NCBI RefSeq assembly: GCF_002382885.1
Contig: NZ_NWVL01000023.1
Coordinates: 38,872-102,871, forward strand
Direction of reading: 5' to 3'
Length of the DNA stretch: 64,000 nt
From: Streptomyces sp. WZ.A104
Lineage (GTDB): Bacteria > Actinomycetota > Actinomycetes > Streptomycetales > Streptomycetaceae
In this document: in pieces, positions 17,755-25,683 of the stretch
How the letters are laid out: every line of letters begins with the position of its first letter
How positions within the stretch are numbered: position 1 is the first letter of the stretch
The notes under the pieces: model-generated
What the model was told of the DNA's origin: nothing
Database searches by the model: none
Seen by the model: the letters and a program-made list of their open reading frames with translations, nothing else
Program-made: the position numbers and the translations under genes

Positions 17755-17800
17755 CGACCACATGGGGAGTACCCGGACGGCAGGACCGTCCGGGTGGTCG
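17755..17800 (-). promoter_or_regulatory. Strong leader hairpin upstream of the exopolysaccharide operon
   Basis: A 9-bp perfect stem (CCCGGACGG/CCGTCCGGG, 17772-17794) sits inside a second stem (CGACCAC/GTGGTCG, 17755-17761 and 17794-17800). More inverted repeats follow upstream to about 17890, including GACGG/CCGTC and GTGCGGCCGCAC. No known riboswitch core could be matched by eye. The whole 17754-18001 gap has no gene. Confidence 0.5.
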
Positions 17801-17985
17801 CGCGACGGAATCCCGCAGGGGCGCGAAAGCTTTGCCGTCAGGCGGCGAAAGGGCTTACGGAGTGCGGCCGCACGGAATTGAGAGGGCTTCGCGCGCGGAT
17901 TAGCGGGCGGTCTCTCCTCCCCTTTCCGGCGTGCCGCACTCCGCCGTTCGCCGCACCGGATGGCGGCACCATCTAGGTGGGGCGA

Positions 17986-18017
17986 TTACGCCGTTCTCGT
18001 GTTACGCCGTTCCCGTG
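17986..18017. repeat. Tandem 16-bp duplication at the end of the cysteine hydrolase gene
   Basis: Two adjacent copies of TTACGCCGTTCTCGTG differing at one base. The copy at 18002-18017 holds the stop codon and last codons of the gene; the other lies just after the stop. Confidence 0.8.
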
Positions 18018-18580
18018 TTCGTGAATATGACGTCCTCGGCACGGGCGACGATCTCCACCTCGTCGCCGAGCGCCCACTCCGCGACCCGCGACGCCATCGC
18101 CGCCGGGACCGGCTCACTGATGCCCGGCGCGGCAGGAATGTCGTACGTGGCATGGGCGTCGTGCGGCAGGACGACCCGGAAGTCCAGCTCCAGGGCACGG
18201 CGTGCGGTGGCCAGCACGCACATCTCCGACAGCATCCCGCAGACGGCGACCGCCCGGACCCCCGCCGCGGTCAGCTCGTCCTCCAGCGAGGTCCCCTCGA
18301 AGCCGTCGTCCTCCTCCTTGCGGATCACGCTCTCGGCAGGGCCCGGGCGGACCGGAAGGTGCAGCTCCCACCCCGGGGTGTGCGGCTCGTCCGGCGCCCC
18401 GGCCGGTCCGTCGTTCTGGAGGTGCACCACGAGCGCCCCGGCCTCCCGGGCCCCGGCGACCAGATCCGTCACCCGGTCCAGCAGCCGGGGCGCGTCGGGC
18501 ACGGCGTTCTTCCCGGTGACGAACGCCGACTGGACGTCGATGACGAGCAGCGCCTGCACGGGAGCGGGGAGAGCGGTCAT
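18002..18580 (-). CDS. Isochorismatase-family cysteine hydrolase
   Basis: 192 aa. The Asp-Lys-Cys triad of the family is present: D15 (LLVIDVQ), K88 (VIRKEEDDGF) and C121 (CGMLSEMCV). Members hydrolyse isochorismate, nicotinamide or N-carbamoyl compounds; the substrate cannot be called. I chose the ATG 14 residues before the DxQ motif; an in-frame ATG at 18643 is also open but has no better ribosome site. It is followed on the same strand by the polysaccharide operon, after a 344-nt gap to ATG 17657. Confidence 0.85.
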   Translation of the reverse strand: MTALPAPVQALLVIDVQSAFVTGKNAVPDAPRLLDRVTDLVAGAREAGALVVHLQNDGPAGAPDEPHTPGWELHLPVRPGPAESVIRKEEDDGFEGTSLEDELTAAGVRAVAVCGMLSEMCVLATARRALELDFRVVLPHDAHATYDIPAAPGISEPVPAAMASRVAEWALGDEVEIVARAEDVIFTNTGTA

Positions 18581-18677
18581 ATCGGGGGAGGGACTTCCGT
18601 CGGGGCGTACGCGGACGGACAGCCCCAAGGGCTGTCCGGACACGACCTGGCCCGCCCATCCTCCCAGGCGACGACCG

Positions 18678-18711
18678 GGGGCCGTCCACCGGTTTGCGCC
18701 GGTGGACGGCC
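18678..18711 (-). terminator. Terminator of the TPR-prenyl synthase operon
   Basis: A perfect 14-bp stem (GGGCCGTCCACCGG with its complement) and a 6-nt loop, starting a few bases past the prenyl synthase stop. Confidence 0.85.
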
Positions 18712-18715
18712 CGGG

Positions 18716-19765
18716 TCAGCCGGTGCGGTCGAGGAGATACGGGATCAGCGTGAGCAGGTCTCCGCGCGCCTCCTCGGCGAGCTCCACCCGGTCCAGGCAG
18801 TCGTGGGCGGCGGTCAGGTGCTCCTGGGCCTCGGCCGCCGTGGCGCGGCGCCCCCCGGCGGCGTCGATCAGTTCGGCCGCCCGGCGGGCCGCCGGGCCGT
18901 CGAGGGGATCGGCGGAGGTGAGGAGGGCCTCCAGGCTCCGGGCCGCCGGGTGGTCGGCCGCGAGGGCCGCCAGAACCGGGTACGTCTTCTTGAGCCGCCG
19001 CAGATCGCTGTGCACCGGCTTGCCCGTGACCTGCGGATCACCCCAGATACCGAGCAGGTCGTCCACCGCCTGGAACGCCACCCCCAGATGGCGCCCCGCC
19101 CGGTCCAGCGCCTCGGTCGTGCTCGGCGGGGCGCCCGCGAGCACTGCGCCCACGGCGGCCGCGCAGCCGAGGAGGGAACCCGTCTTGTGCGTGGCCATCG
19201 CCCGGTACTCCTGTGGCAGGACGGCGTCGGGACCGGTCCACGGCCGGGACTCGAACAACAGGTCCTGCGCCTGACCGTGCACCAGTTCGCCCAGAGTGCC
19301 CGCCAGTTGCCGCACCGCCGCCGGACCGCCGGGCCCGGGAGACTCCGCGAGCGTCGAGACGGCCAGCGCGAACAGGGCGTCCCCCGCGAGGACCGCCGGG
19401 CCGGTGCCGTACGCCTTCCACAGGGCCGGGCGGCGGCGGCGTGTCTCGTCGCCGTCCATGATGTCGTCGTGGATCAGGGAGAAGGTGTGGATCAGCTCGA
19501 CGGCGACCGCGCCGGGCACCGCGTCCGCCCCGGAGCCCCCGGCGGCCTCCGCGCCGAGCACCGCGAGGGCCTGGCGCACGCCCTTGCCCTGCGAGCCGGA
19601 CACCGGGTCACCGCCGACCCCGCTCCAGCCCAGCGAGAAGGCCGCCGTCTCCGCATGCCAGGGATGCAGTCGGCGCACCGACTCCACCAGCGCCGGGCGG
19701 ACGAGCTCGCGGCACCGGTCCAGTACGCGTGGTGCGCTCGTCCGGCGGGTCGTGGAGGGCGTCAT
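18716..19765 (-). CDS. Polyprenyl (probably geranylgeranyl-type) diphosphate synthase
   Basis: 349 aa. First Asp-rich motif DDIMD (100-104) and second DDLLGIWGD (235-243) bind Mg-diphosphate. Phe95 sits five residues before the first motif, the pattern that limits short-chain archaeal-type enzymes to about C20; chain length is therefore inferred as GGPP or near. KTGSLLG near 194-200 and QAQDL near 165 also fit. The start overlaps the TPR gene stop (ATGA), so the two are co-translated. No terpene cyclase, phytoene synthase or prenyltransferase is within reach, so the use of the product is not evident. Confidence 0.92.
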   Translation of the reverse strand: MTPSTTRRTSAPRVLDRCRELVRPALVESVRRLHPWHAETAAFSLGWSGVGGDPVSGSQGKGVRQALAVLGAEAAGGSGADAVPGAVAVELIHTFSLIHDDIMDGDETRRRRPALWKAYGTGPAVLAGDALFALAVSTLAESPGPGGPAAVRQLAGTLGELVHGQAQDLLFESRPWTGPDAVLPQEYRAMATHKTGSLLGCAAAVGAVLAGAPPSTTEALDRAGRHLGVAFQAVDDLLGIWGDPQVTGKPVHSDLRRLKKTYPVLAALAADHPAARSLEALLTSADPLDGPAARRAAELIDAAGGRRATAAEAQEHLTAAHDCLDRVELAEEARGDLLTLIPYLLDRTG

Positions 19766-20820
19766 CGTCGGCCGTTCCCCTCGTCCACCAGGGCCGGTTC
19801 CACGCCCAGTTCGGCGTACGCCTTCTCGACCATCTCGCGGGCGTTCAGCAGACCGATCCGGTCCAGCCGGACACGCAGCCCGTCCAGCTCGGCCGCCGTG
19901 GCCGCGCGGTCCCGGCCGAGCATGGCCCGCGCCTTGACCAGGCCGAGCGATGCCAGTGCCTCGCCGCGGAGCTCGTCCATCGCCCGGAACTCGCCGAGCG
20001 CCTGCTCGTAGACCGCGCGGGCCTCCTCGTAACGCCCGGCCCGGAACAGCACGTTGGCCCGCATCTTGTGGTTGTACGCCAGCGCGCTGGAGAGGTTCAT
20101 CGCGCGGCAGGCGGCTTCGGCCTCGGAGAGCAGATCGAGTGCGCGCCCGGTCGCGCCGTCCCGGAGGGAAACGATGTCAGCGATGCCGCGCAGTGCCCAG
20201 GCCCGGCCGCGCCGGTCGTCCGCGTCGCCCGCCAGGGCGGCCGCCTCCTCGAACATCTCCAGCGCGGTGTCCAGGGAGCCGGTGTTGCGGTGGATCTGCG
20301 CTATTCCCTCCAGGGCCCACACCGTGTGCCGCGCCTCGCCCCGGGCGCGTGCCTCGGCCAGCAGCTGTTCGTGCAGCGTCGCGACCGTCGCGTAGTCGCC
20401 CTGGATACGGCCGGTCTCCGCGAGACCGGCCAGGGAGTAGCCCCGGGCGACCACGTCGCCGCCCCGCTTCCCCAGCTCCGCGGCGAGCCCCAGCAGCCGG
20501 AACGCCAGGCGCAGCGCCCCTCGCTGGCGCGCCAGCGTGCCGCCGCTCCACAGCGCCCAGGCCATCGCCCCGGTGTTCCCGGCCGCCCGCGCGGCCCGGT
20601 AGCTGGCCTTCCAGGCCCGGTCCGCCTCTGCCACCTGCCCCAGCCTGCGGTGTGCCTCGGCCACGGCGAGACCGGAACGCGCCACTTCCTCCTGCGATCC
20701 GGAGAGCTCGGCCTGCTTCAGATGATGTAGGCCCTCGGCCAGTACGTCGGTGAGGGAGGCGTTCACCGACATCTTGGTGAGAGCGCCCTGGTACTCGGGC
20801 GCCAGTGCCTTGGTCTGCAT
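19762..20820 (-). CDS. Tetratricopeptide-repeat protein coupled to the prenyl synthase
   Basis: 352 aa, nearly all helical, with about seven degenerate TPR units of 34-40 residues (for example ALRLAFRLLGLAAELGKRGG, ARHTVWALEGIAQIHRNTGS, YNHKMRANVLFRAGRYEEAR). No signal peptide, membrane helix or catalytic domain. GGAAGG lies 5 nt before the ATG. Its stop overlaps the prenyl synthase start, implying made-together proteins, perhaps an adaptor for the enzyme. A strong inverted repeat lies 38-74 nt upstream. Function unknown. Confidence 0.8.
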   Translation of the reverse strand: MQTKALAPEYQGALTKMSVNASLTDVLAEGLHHLKQAELSGSQEEVARSGLAVAEAHRRLGQVAEADRAWKASYRAARAAGNTGAMAWALWSGGTLARQRGALRLAFRLLGLAAELGKRGGDVVARGYSLAGLAETGRIQGDYATVATLHEQLLAEARARGEARHTVWALEGIAQIHRNTGSLDTALEMFEEAAALAGDADDRRGRAWALRGIADIVSLRDGATGRALDLLSEAEAACRAMNLSSALAYNHKMRANVLFRAGRYEEARAVYEQALGEFRAMDELRGEALASLGLVKARAMLGRDRAATAAELDGLRVRLDRIGLLNAREMVEKAYAELGVEPALVDEGNGRR

Positions 20821-20858
20821 GGGTGCCTTCCGCGCGGTGCCGGGCCCGTACCCGGGGC

Positions 20859-20894
20859 GACTATACGCCCTGCGTATACAGGGAGCGTATAGTC
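20859..20894 (-). promoter_or_regulatory. Operator-like inverted repeat before the TPR-prenyl synthase operon
   Basis: Perfect 10-bp arms GACTATACGC and GCGTATAGTC separated by 16 nt that contain a third GCGTATA. On the minus strand the downstream arm includes TATAGT, a good -10 box, so a bound regulator would block transcription. The A/T-rich heptamer stands out in GC-rich surroundings. Confidence 0.6.
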
Positions 20895-21041
20895 AGCCGG
20901 TCGTCCGAGCCCGGAACATGTGGGGGTGGACGCCGCTGAACACCTGCGGCGAACCGTCCTGTCGTGGATCAAGACGGCAGCGGGACGGGGAGGGTTGCTC
21001 GCCCGGCCCAGGTCGTTCCGCTTTCGCTCGGCGGTCCCGCG

Positions 21042-21407
21042 TCAGACGGCTGTCGGCGGCTCGTGCAGGCCGAACGGCGATCCCTGGTCGTCACGGCAGA
21101 GCCGGAAGCGTCCGAACCGGGCGGCCGACTCCTCGTCGTCACCCGGGGACGCGTCGTCCACCGTGCCGCCGAGCTCGCGGACCTTCGCCACGGCGGCACC
21201 CAGGTCGTCGACCCAGAAGAAGACGTACGGTCCGGCTCCTCGGTCACCGCCGTGCACCCCGCCCGGAGTCCCGGGGGTCGTGATCGCGAAGCCGCCGCCG
21301 TCCGAGGGGCCCGGCTCGAAGGTCCAGCCGAACAGTTCGCCGTAGAAGGCGCACGCCCGCTCCGGGTCCTCCACGCCGAGCTCGAAGAAGGAGATCTCAC
21401 CGGCCAT
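21042..21407 (-). CDS. VOC-superfamily (glyoxalase/bleomycin resistance-like) protein
   Basis: 121 aa, a single VOC module of paired beta-alpha-beta-beta-beta units: ISFFELGVEDPERACAFYGELFGW at the start and FRLCRDDQGSPFGLHE at the end. Such proteins bind a metal or small ligand and act in detoxification or antibiotic binding. Which one cannot be said. The 210-nt divergent gap to the importer permease has no recognisable site. Confidence 0.82.
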   Translation of the reverse strand: MAGEISFFELGVEDPERACAFYGELFGWTFEPGPSDGGGFAITTPGTPGGVHGGDRGAGPYVFFWVDDLGAAVAKVRELGGTVDDASPGDDEESAARFGRFRLCRDDQGSPFGLHEPPTAV

Positions 21408-21617
21408 CGCGGGTACCTGCCGTTCGTCCGGGGCCCGTACTCACGCCGCCACTCCACCGTACGTCGGCCGCCGGGCGCCCGCCCCCGGCCGCCCCTCCCC
21501 GTCCGCCGCAGCCGATGGTGCACGCCCTGAGCCTCGTGGGGTTGTCCGCCCCGCCCGCGCACCCCGAACGGCCGCCCCCGACCTGCGACGGCGCCACGGA
21601 CACGCTCGAATGAACGG

Positions 21618-22295
21618 ATGACGGCGCCCCCGGACGACTGCCTCGCCCGCAACGAGTGGATCTGCGGCGCCTATCTCTCCACCCGCCGCGAGATCCTGGT
21701 GGACGCGGTGATCCAGCACCTCCAGCTGACGGCCGCCGCGGTGGCCATCGCCCTGGTGCTCGCCGTTCCCCTCGCGCTGGCGGCCCGCCGGTGGCGCTGG
21801 GCGGCCGGGCCGGTGCTCGGACTGACGACGATCCTCTACACCATCCCGTCGCTGGCGATGTTCTCGCTGCTCCTGCCGGTGTACGGGCTCTCCGCCGCAC
21901 TCGTCGTCGCGGGTCTCGTCCTCTACTCCCTGACGCTGCTCGTCCGCAACATCCTGGCCGGACTCCGGGCCGTCCCCGAGGAGACCCGGCAGGCCGCGCG
22001 CGGCATGGGCTACGGGCCGCTGCGCCTGCTGCTCGCCGTGGAGCTCCCGCTCGCGCTGCCCGCGGCGGTGGCCGGGCTGCGCATCGCCACCGTCTCCGCG
22101 GTCTCCTTGGTCACCGTCGGCGCGATCGTCGGCCACGGCGGACTCGGCAACCTCATCTACTCCGGCATGAACACGTACTTCAAGGCCCAGGTGCTCACCG
22201 CGTCCGTACTGTGCGTCATCATCGCCGTCGCCGCCGACCTGCTGCTCCTGGGAGCCGGACGGCTGCTGACGCCCTGGACCCGGAGGCGGGCATGA
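21618..22295 (+). CDS. Betaine/choline-type ABC importer permease (OpuCB/ProW family)
   Basis: 225 aa with five or six membrane helices and the inner-membrane component loop EETRQAARGMGYGPLRLLLAVELPLALPAAVAG (EAA-like, near 118-150). Starts MTAPPDD. It imports osmoprotectants such as glycine betaine or choline together with the next two genes. The downstream permease begins 28 nt later. Confidence 0.9.
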   Translation: MTAPPDDCLARNEWICGAYLSTRREILVDAVIQHLQLTAAAVAIALVLAVPLALAARRWRWAAGPVLGLTTILYTIPSLAMFSLLLPVYGLSAALVVAGLVLYSLTLLVRNILAGLRAVPEETRQAARGMGYGPLRLLLAVELPLALPAAVAGLRIATVSAVSLVTVGAIVGHGGLGNLIYSGMNTYFKAQVLTASVLCVIIAVAADLLLLGAGRLLTPWTRRRA

Positions 22296-22323
22296 GGACG
22301 CGACCCGCGGCACGGAGGCCGGG

Positions 22324-22995
22324 ATGAACACGCTTGCCGACACCTGGTCCTGGCTCACCACGGCCACCCACTGGTCCGGCCCGGACGGTGTCTGGCACCG
22401 GCTCGGCGAACACCTCTTCCTGACCGGCGTCTGCCTGCTCATCAGCTGTCTGATCGCCCTGCCCGTCGCCCTCGTCCTCGGACACCTCGGCAGGGGCGGC
22501 GCACTCGCCGTCAACCTCTCCAACATCGGCCGGGCCGTCCCCACCTTCGCCGTACTGGTCCTGCTGCTGCTCACGCCCATCGGCACGTACGGCCAGTGGC
22601 CGACGATCATCGCGCTGGTGCTGTTCGCCGTGCCGCCGCTCCTCACCAACGCCTACGTCGGGATGCGCGAGGTCGACCGCGATGTCGTACGGGCGGCCCG
22701 GGGAATGGGCATGACCGGCCGCCAGACGCTGCTGGGCGTGGAACTGCCTCTCGCCCTCCCGCTGGTCCTCACCGGCGTACGGATCGCCGCCGTGCAGCTG
22801 GTCGCCACCGCCACCCTCGCCGCACTGGCGGGCGGCGGGGGACTGGGCCGGATCATCACCGCGGGCTTCAACCTCGCCTCCACCCCGCAGGTGGTGGCCG
22901 GGGCGATCCTGGTGGCCGTCTTCGCCCTCCTCGTCGAGAGCCTCTTCGAGGCCGGGCAGCGCCTCGTGCCGCGGCGCGGACGGGAGGCCGCGTGA
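22324..22995 (+). CDS. Second permease of the betaine/choline-type ABC importer
   Basis: 223 aa, paralogous to the preceding permease, with the coupling loop VVRAARGMGMTGRQTLLGVELPLALPLVL near 120-150. Heterodimeric permeases of this kind occur in OpuB/OpuC systems. Its stop overlaps the GTG of the binding protein (GTGA). Confidence 0.9.
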   Translation: MNTLADTWSWLTTATHWSGPDGVWHRLGEHLFLTGVCLLISCLIALPVALVLGHLGRGGALAVNLSNIGRAVPTFAVLVLLLLTPIGTYGQWPTIIALVLFAVPPLLTNAYVGMREVDRDVVRAARGMGMTGRQTLLGVELPLALPLVLTGVRIAAVQLVATATLAALAGGGGLGRIITAGFNLASTPQVVAGAILVAVFALLVESLFEAGQRLVPRRGREAA

Positions 22996-23948
22996 GGCCC
23001 GCCCGCGCCCGCCGGGCCCTGGCCGCGCTGGCGCTCCTCACCGCGACCGCCTGCACCACGGGCCCCAGCCTGGAGAACCAGGGCGAGGTCGCCGCACCGC
23101 CCGGCGACAGCAGGGAACTCACCGTCGGATCGGCCGGATTCACCGAGAGCGACCTGCTCGCCCAGATGTACGCCCTGCTCCTGGAGCACGCCGGATACTC
23201 CGCCGACATCATCTCCGTCACCAACCGGGAGATCTACGAACCCGCCCTGGAGAACGGCCAGATCGACGTCGTCGCGGAGTACGCGGCGACCTTCGCCGAC
23301 TGGTTGAACGCCAAGGCCAACGGCGCCGACGCGACCCCCGTGGGATCGCCCGACCTGGCCGCCACCATGAAGGCGCTGCGCGCCCTCGCCGCCCCGCGCG
23401 GGCTGACCGTCCTCGACCCGGGCCTGGCCGTCGACCAGAACGCCTTCGCCGTCACCGCCGCGTACGCGAGGAAGCACGGCCTGAAGACCCTCAGCGACCT
23501 GGGCGCCGCGCGGCTGCCCGTGCGGCTGGCGGCGGGCGACGAATGCGTGCAGCGGCCCTACTGCGCCCCCGGGCTGCGCAAGACGTACGGCATCGACATC
23601 GTCGCCGTCGATCCGAAGGGCGTCGGCACCACCCAGGCGAAGCAGGCGGTCCAGAACGGTCAGGACCAGATGGTGCTGACCACCACGACCGACGCCACGC
23701 TCGACCAGTTCGGCCTGGTCCTGCTGGAGGACGACAAGAACCTCCAGAACGCGGACTACGTGGTGCCCGTCGTCAACCGTGCCCGCGCCGGGAGCACCGG
23801 GGTGCGCGATGCCCTCGACCGGCTCAACACCGTACTGACCACCGCCGACCTGGCGTCGCTGAATGAGCAGGTCGACAGCTGGCGCAGGCTGCCCGAGGAC
23901 GTCGCGCGCACCTACCTGGAGTCGAAGGAACTCCTCCCGAAGGGCTGA
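22992..23948 (+). CDS. Osmoprotectant-type substrate-binding lipoprotein
   Basis: 318 aa. The GTG start is followed by a lipoprotein signal ending at Cys21 (TATAC). The mature part begins TVGSAGFTESDLLAQMYALLLE, the OpuCC/ProX pattern; ENGQIDVVAEYAATF near 92-106 and NADYVVPVVNR near 255 fit periplasmic binding-protein type 2. It delivers substrate to the two permeases encoded just upstream. The ATPase is not in this operon. Confidence 0.9.
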   Translation: MRPARARRALAALALLTATACTTGPSLENQGEVAAPPGDSRELTVGSAGFTESDLLAQMYALLLEHAGYSADIISVTNREIYEPALENGQIDVVAEYAATFADWLNAKANGADATPVGSPDLAATMKALRALAAPRGLTVLDPGLAVDQNAFAVTAAYARKHGLKTLSDLGAARLPVRLAAGDECVQRPYCAPGLRKTYGIDIVAVDPKGVGTTQAKQAVQNGQDQMVLTTTTDATLDQFGLVLLEDDKNLQNADYVVPVVNRARAGSTGVRDALDRLNTVLTTADLASLNEQVDSWRRLPEDVARTYLESKELLPKG

Positions 23949-23961
23949 GCGGCCCCGGAAC

Positions 23962-24876
23962 TCAGGAAGCGGTCGCGGCGGGAGCCGCCGGAGGCCAGGG
24001 CACCTCGGCCAGCAACGGCAGGATCTGCTCCTCCTCGTAGTCGAGGTGGGCGGTCAGCTCCTCGGTCATCCGGGTCAGTTCGGCACGGAAGCGGTCCGGC
24101 TCCGCGATGGCGACGTCGGCCAGCAGCGCGGAGAGGGCCGTCTGGACGGACGCGATCCGGCGGTGCTCCTCCCGCAGCCGGTCGAAGACCTCCCGCAGGT
24201 GCGGGTGGTACCCCTCCATCGCGGGGAACATATGGCCGTCCTCGGCCGTGTGATGGAAGTCCAGAGCCTGGCAGAACGCCAGGCAGCGCTGCCGGATCTG
24301 GAGCCCGAGAGGCGGCGCGGGCGGTTCCCCGGCGTCCCGGTGGGCGGCCCGTGAGGCGAAGTGTGCCTCCGTCTCGGTGTGGACGTGGAGCAGTTGGGCG
24401 CGCAGCCAGGTGTGCACCTCCACGAGCTTGTCAGCGAGGGAGGTGACCGCGGGGGCCGTCGCCTCGGGATCGGGGAGTTCCAGGACCACGACCGGCAGCA
24501 CCCGGTCGGTCGCCTCCTGGTACTCCGCGTACCCGGGCGCTTCGGCCACCACCCGGGCGAACAGCTCGTCGCGCAGGGCCCCTTCGGCGGGCACGGCGAC
24601 GGTCTCGAACTCCTCTGCGCCCCACTCCACCCGGACGGACGGGCGGGCGAGGAGGTTGCGGTACCAGTCGGGGTGGCGCGGTGCGCCGAGGTTGGAGGCG
24701 ACGACGAGCAGTCGGCGGCCGTCGCGTACGTATCCGATCGGCGTGGTGTGCGGGGTGCCGGAGCGGGCGCCGGCGGTGGTGAGCAGGAGGAGGTCGGAGC
24801 CCTCGAAGGGGCCGCCGACCTTCCCGGCGTTGGCGCGGAACTCGTCGATGACGGACTGCTGGAAGGCAGGGGGCAT
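23962..24876 (-). CDS. F420-type nitroreductase fused to hemerythrin
   Basis: 304 aa. Residues about 1-145 resemble Ddn-type deazaflavin-dependent nitroreductases (GGPFEGSDLLLLTTAGARSGTPHTTPIGYVRDG, PDWYRNLLARP). Residues about 150-290 form a hemerythrin-like four-helix bundle with candidate iron ligands in VHTWL, HHTAEDGHMFP, LREEHRRI and HLDYEEEQILP. The fusion could couple an O2/NO-binding diiron site to F420H2 reduction. Start at ATG 24876; the GTG at 24912 is weaker. It faces the importer binding-protein gene with only 13 nt between. Confidence 0.82.
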   Translation of the reverse strand: MPPAFQQSVIDEFRANAGKVGGPFEGSDLLLLTTAGARSGTPHTTPIGYVRDGRRLLVVASNLGAPRHPDWYRNLLARPSVRVEWGAEEFETVAVPAEGALRDELFARVVAEAPGYAEYQEATDRVLPVVVLELPDPEATAPAVTSLADKLVEVHTWLRAQLLHVHTETEAHFASRAAHRDAGEPPAPPLGLQIRQRCLAFCQALDFHHTAEDGHMFPAMEGYHPHLREVFDRLREEHRRIASVQTALSALLADVAIAEPDRFRAELTRMTEELTAHLDYEEEQILPLLAEVPWPPAAPAATAS

Positions 24877-25144
24877 GGAGGTTCTGGGTCTCCTGGAAGG
24901 ACGCGGGCGCACGAGGGCCCGGCAGACGGAACGGGGTGCATCACACGGGGGCGCGTCGGCGTGTACGCGCCCGGAGCGAACTGCTCAGGGCAGGTGGCTC
25001 AGCGGCAGGGGGCGATGAGTGTGCTCATGGCGGTGTCCCTGGAAGAAGGTGCTGGCTTGACTGCCGGCCGGCCCAGATCTCTTTGGCCGACGTCACGCTG
25101 CACGTGTCCCATCACAACCCGGGCCGTGCACGTCTGTCAACGCG

Positions 25145-25564
25145 ATGGCCAAGAAGGGCAACGCGAGGACGGGCGACGCCGGTACGGGCAACGCGGAAAT
25201 GGCGTTGCCCGTACTGCGGAAGCCTGCGACTCTTCCGACCATGCCTGCCACACCTGTCATGCCTGCTGAACAGGAAACCCTTCAGCCGCTGTCGCCGTCG
25301 CCGAGCCCTCGTACGCACCGCGTGGAGGCGCTCTTCTCGCACGGCCGCCTGGTCGCGATCCCGCGCAAGGAGGCCCGGCGGGAGCAGTTGCTCGTGCACC
25401 TCGCCGACACGCTGTTCGAGCGGGAGCGCTCGTACACCGAACGCGAGGTGAACGAGGCGCTGCTCACCGTCCACGAGGACTGCTCCGCGCTGCGCCGCTA
25501 TCTGGTCGTCGCGGGACTGCTGGTCCGCCCCCGGGACGGCAGCAGCTACCGGCGAGGCCGCTGA
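25145..25564 (+). CDS. DUF2087-domain protein
   Basis: 139 aa. The last 70 residues (AIPRKEARREQLLVHLADTLFERERSYTEREVNEAL to RDGSSYRR) match the DUF2087 domain, seen as a C-terminal part of some small transcription regulators. The first 60 residues are low-complexity with several Met codons, so the real start could be further in (for example ATG 25199). Function unknown. 24877-25144 upstream holds no gene I can support. Confidence 0.7.
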   Translation: MAKKGNARTGDAGTGNAEMALPVLRKPATLPTMPATPVMPAEQETLQPLSPSPSPRTHRVEALFSHGRLVAIPRKEARREQLLVHLADTLFERERSYTEREVNEALLTVHEDCSALRRYLVVAGLLVRPRDGSSYRRGR

Positions 25565-25683
25565 CCGTTCCCCTCCCTGATCCTGAGAAGTCGTCTGCCG
25601 GACAAGCGAGCTGGCGCACCACCACCTGGGGGCGCCAGTCCGTCGCCGGCCCGCCCCCTACTTCGATGATGACGGGACAGCCC

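Noticed and set aside
17986..18017. 16-bp tandem repeat as an attachment site
   Set aside because: Copies are adjacent and no recombinase or mobile gene lies between or near them.
24999..25028. Nine-codon minus-strand ORF (MSTLIAPCR) upstream of the nitroreductase-hemerythrin gene, like a leader peptide
   Set aside because: Ribosome site is weak, there is no attenuator visible, and such short frames are common by chance.
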